From: Lysinibacillus sp. ZYM-1
GTDB lineage: Bacteria > Bacillota > Bacilli > Bacillales_A > Planococcaceae
Assembly (NCBI RefSeq): GCF_001308875.1
Contig: NZ_KQ465120.1
Span: 1 to 64,000 of the forward strand
Reading direction: 5' to 3'
Length of the DNA stretch: 64,000 nt
Of this stretch, positions 63,790-64,000 are shown piece after piece. Numbering within the stretch: position 1 is the first letter of the stretch; every line of letters starts with the position of its first letter. Below the pieces are notes generated by a model that was not told the origin of the DNA, ran no database searches, and worked only from the letters and a program-made list of their open reading frames with translations. Both the position numbers and the translations under genes were made by a program.

Positions 63790-64000
63790 TTGTCAGTCAC
63801 CACCCCGATGGTTGCTACAATAACTGTTGCTAGTAGGACAGCCACATGTGACGGTACAATATACGAAAGGCCATACATAATAACAGCCATATAGCCGATT
63901 AACTTAATATAATGCATGATTTTACTTTTACCAACGCTACTCAATTGTAGAACTAAAAGTGCAACAAACATCGCAACTAAGGCGAAATCTAAGCCCCATT
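63786..64000 (-). CDS. azlC: Branched-chain amino acid exporter subunit AzlC, C-terminal part
   Basis: The frame continues past the right edge; only the last 70 codons are present. It contains WGLDFALVAMFVALLVLQL, a signature of AzlC C-terminal halves, and several hydrophobic segments. The stop overlaps the azlD start. With brnQ at 5.7 kb the window has both an importer and an exporter for branched-chain amino acids. Confidence 0.85.
   Translation of the reverse strand, partial: WGLDFALVAMFVALLVLQLSSVGKSKIMHYIKLIGYMAVIMYGLSYIVPSHVAVLLATVIVATIGVVTDK

Overview
The window is low-GC Firmicute chromosome. Gene order follows the Bacillus subtilis block tagO-tagV-yvyE-degSU-degV-comF-yvyF-flgMNKL-yviE-fliW-csrA-hag-flaG-fliDST-hpf-secA-prfB-uvrBA-ftsEX-ctpB-minJ-csbA. 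An accessory SecA2/SlaP pair (S-layer export), missing comFB, two ComK paralogues and the protein sequences point to the Lysinibacillus group (Bacillales); this assignment is inference from gene content and familiarity, not from a database search. No rRNA, tRNA, CRISPR array or intact prophage was seen. Region by region: 1-3 kb is a proline-catabolism locus, with P5C dehydrogenase (cut by the window edge) and proline dehydrogenase on either side of a PAS/AAA/Fis regulator whose AAA domain has lost its Walker A lysine and sigma-54 contact loop. 3-8.2 kb holds a TetR regulator, an exported S41 protease, the branched-chain amino-acid carrier BrnQ with a CodY-like box, and a LysM-NlpC/P60 cell-wall hydrolase. 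8.3-15.4 kb is envelope biogenesis: SlaP and SecA2 (overlapping stop/start), TagO, an LCP wall-polymer ligase and YvyE, plus a decayed stretch near 13 kb. 15.5-21.4 kb carries DegS/DegU, a lipoprotein followed by an elaborately folded intergenic RNA candidate, DegV, and a comFA-comFC competence operon. 21.4-40.9 kb is the late flagellar region. A sigma-D-type promoter precedes flgM, then flgN-flgK-flgL-yviE-fliW-csrA, and a second one precedes hag. The hag leader contains a textbook CsrA hairpin, so the FliW-CsrA-flagellin homeostatic loop is complete in the window. Between hag and flaG sits a 9-kb, AT-rich flagellin-glycosylation island: a Maf glycosyltransferase, a small unknown protein, a full pseudaminic acid pathway in the order pseB-C-F-G-H-I, and a CgeB-like glycosyltransferase. 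A third clear sigma-D promoter drives flaG-fliD-fliS-fliT; FliD carries a large helical insert with an internal repeat. 41-48 kb contains a PilZ protein, hibernation factor HPF, SecA1, and prfB (with its programmed +1 frameshift) flanked by two convergent ComK paralogues, then an IDEAL-domain protein. 48-64 kb contains uvrB-uvrA behind a perfect SOS box, YvlB, an internally deleted IS3-family relic that split the yvlB terminator hairpin, ftsE-ftsX with an M23 hydrolase, a membrane protein plus TlpA-like thioredoxin pair, CtpB, MinJ, CsbA, and the start of azlC-azlD on the opposite strand. Working together, the genes serve motility and its glycan decoration, competence, wall assembly and division, and SOS excision repair. 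The most promising observations for follow-up are the structured RNA at 18.26-18.40 kb, the Maf/115-aa/CgeB-like glycosylation set, the degenerate enhancer-binding regulator, the ComK pair with its leader, and the FliD insert.
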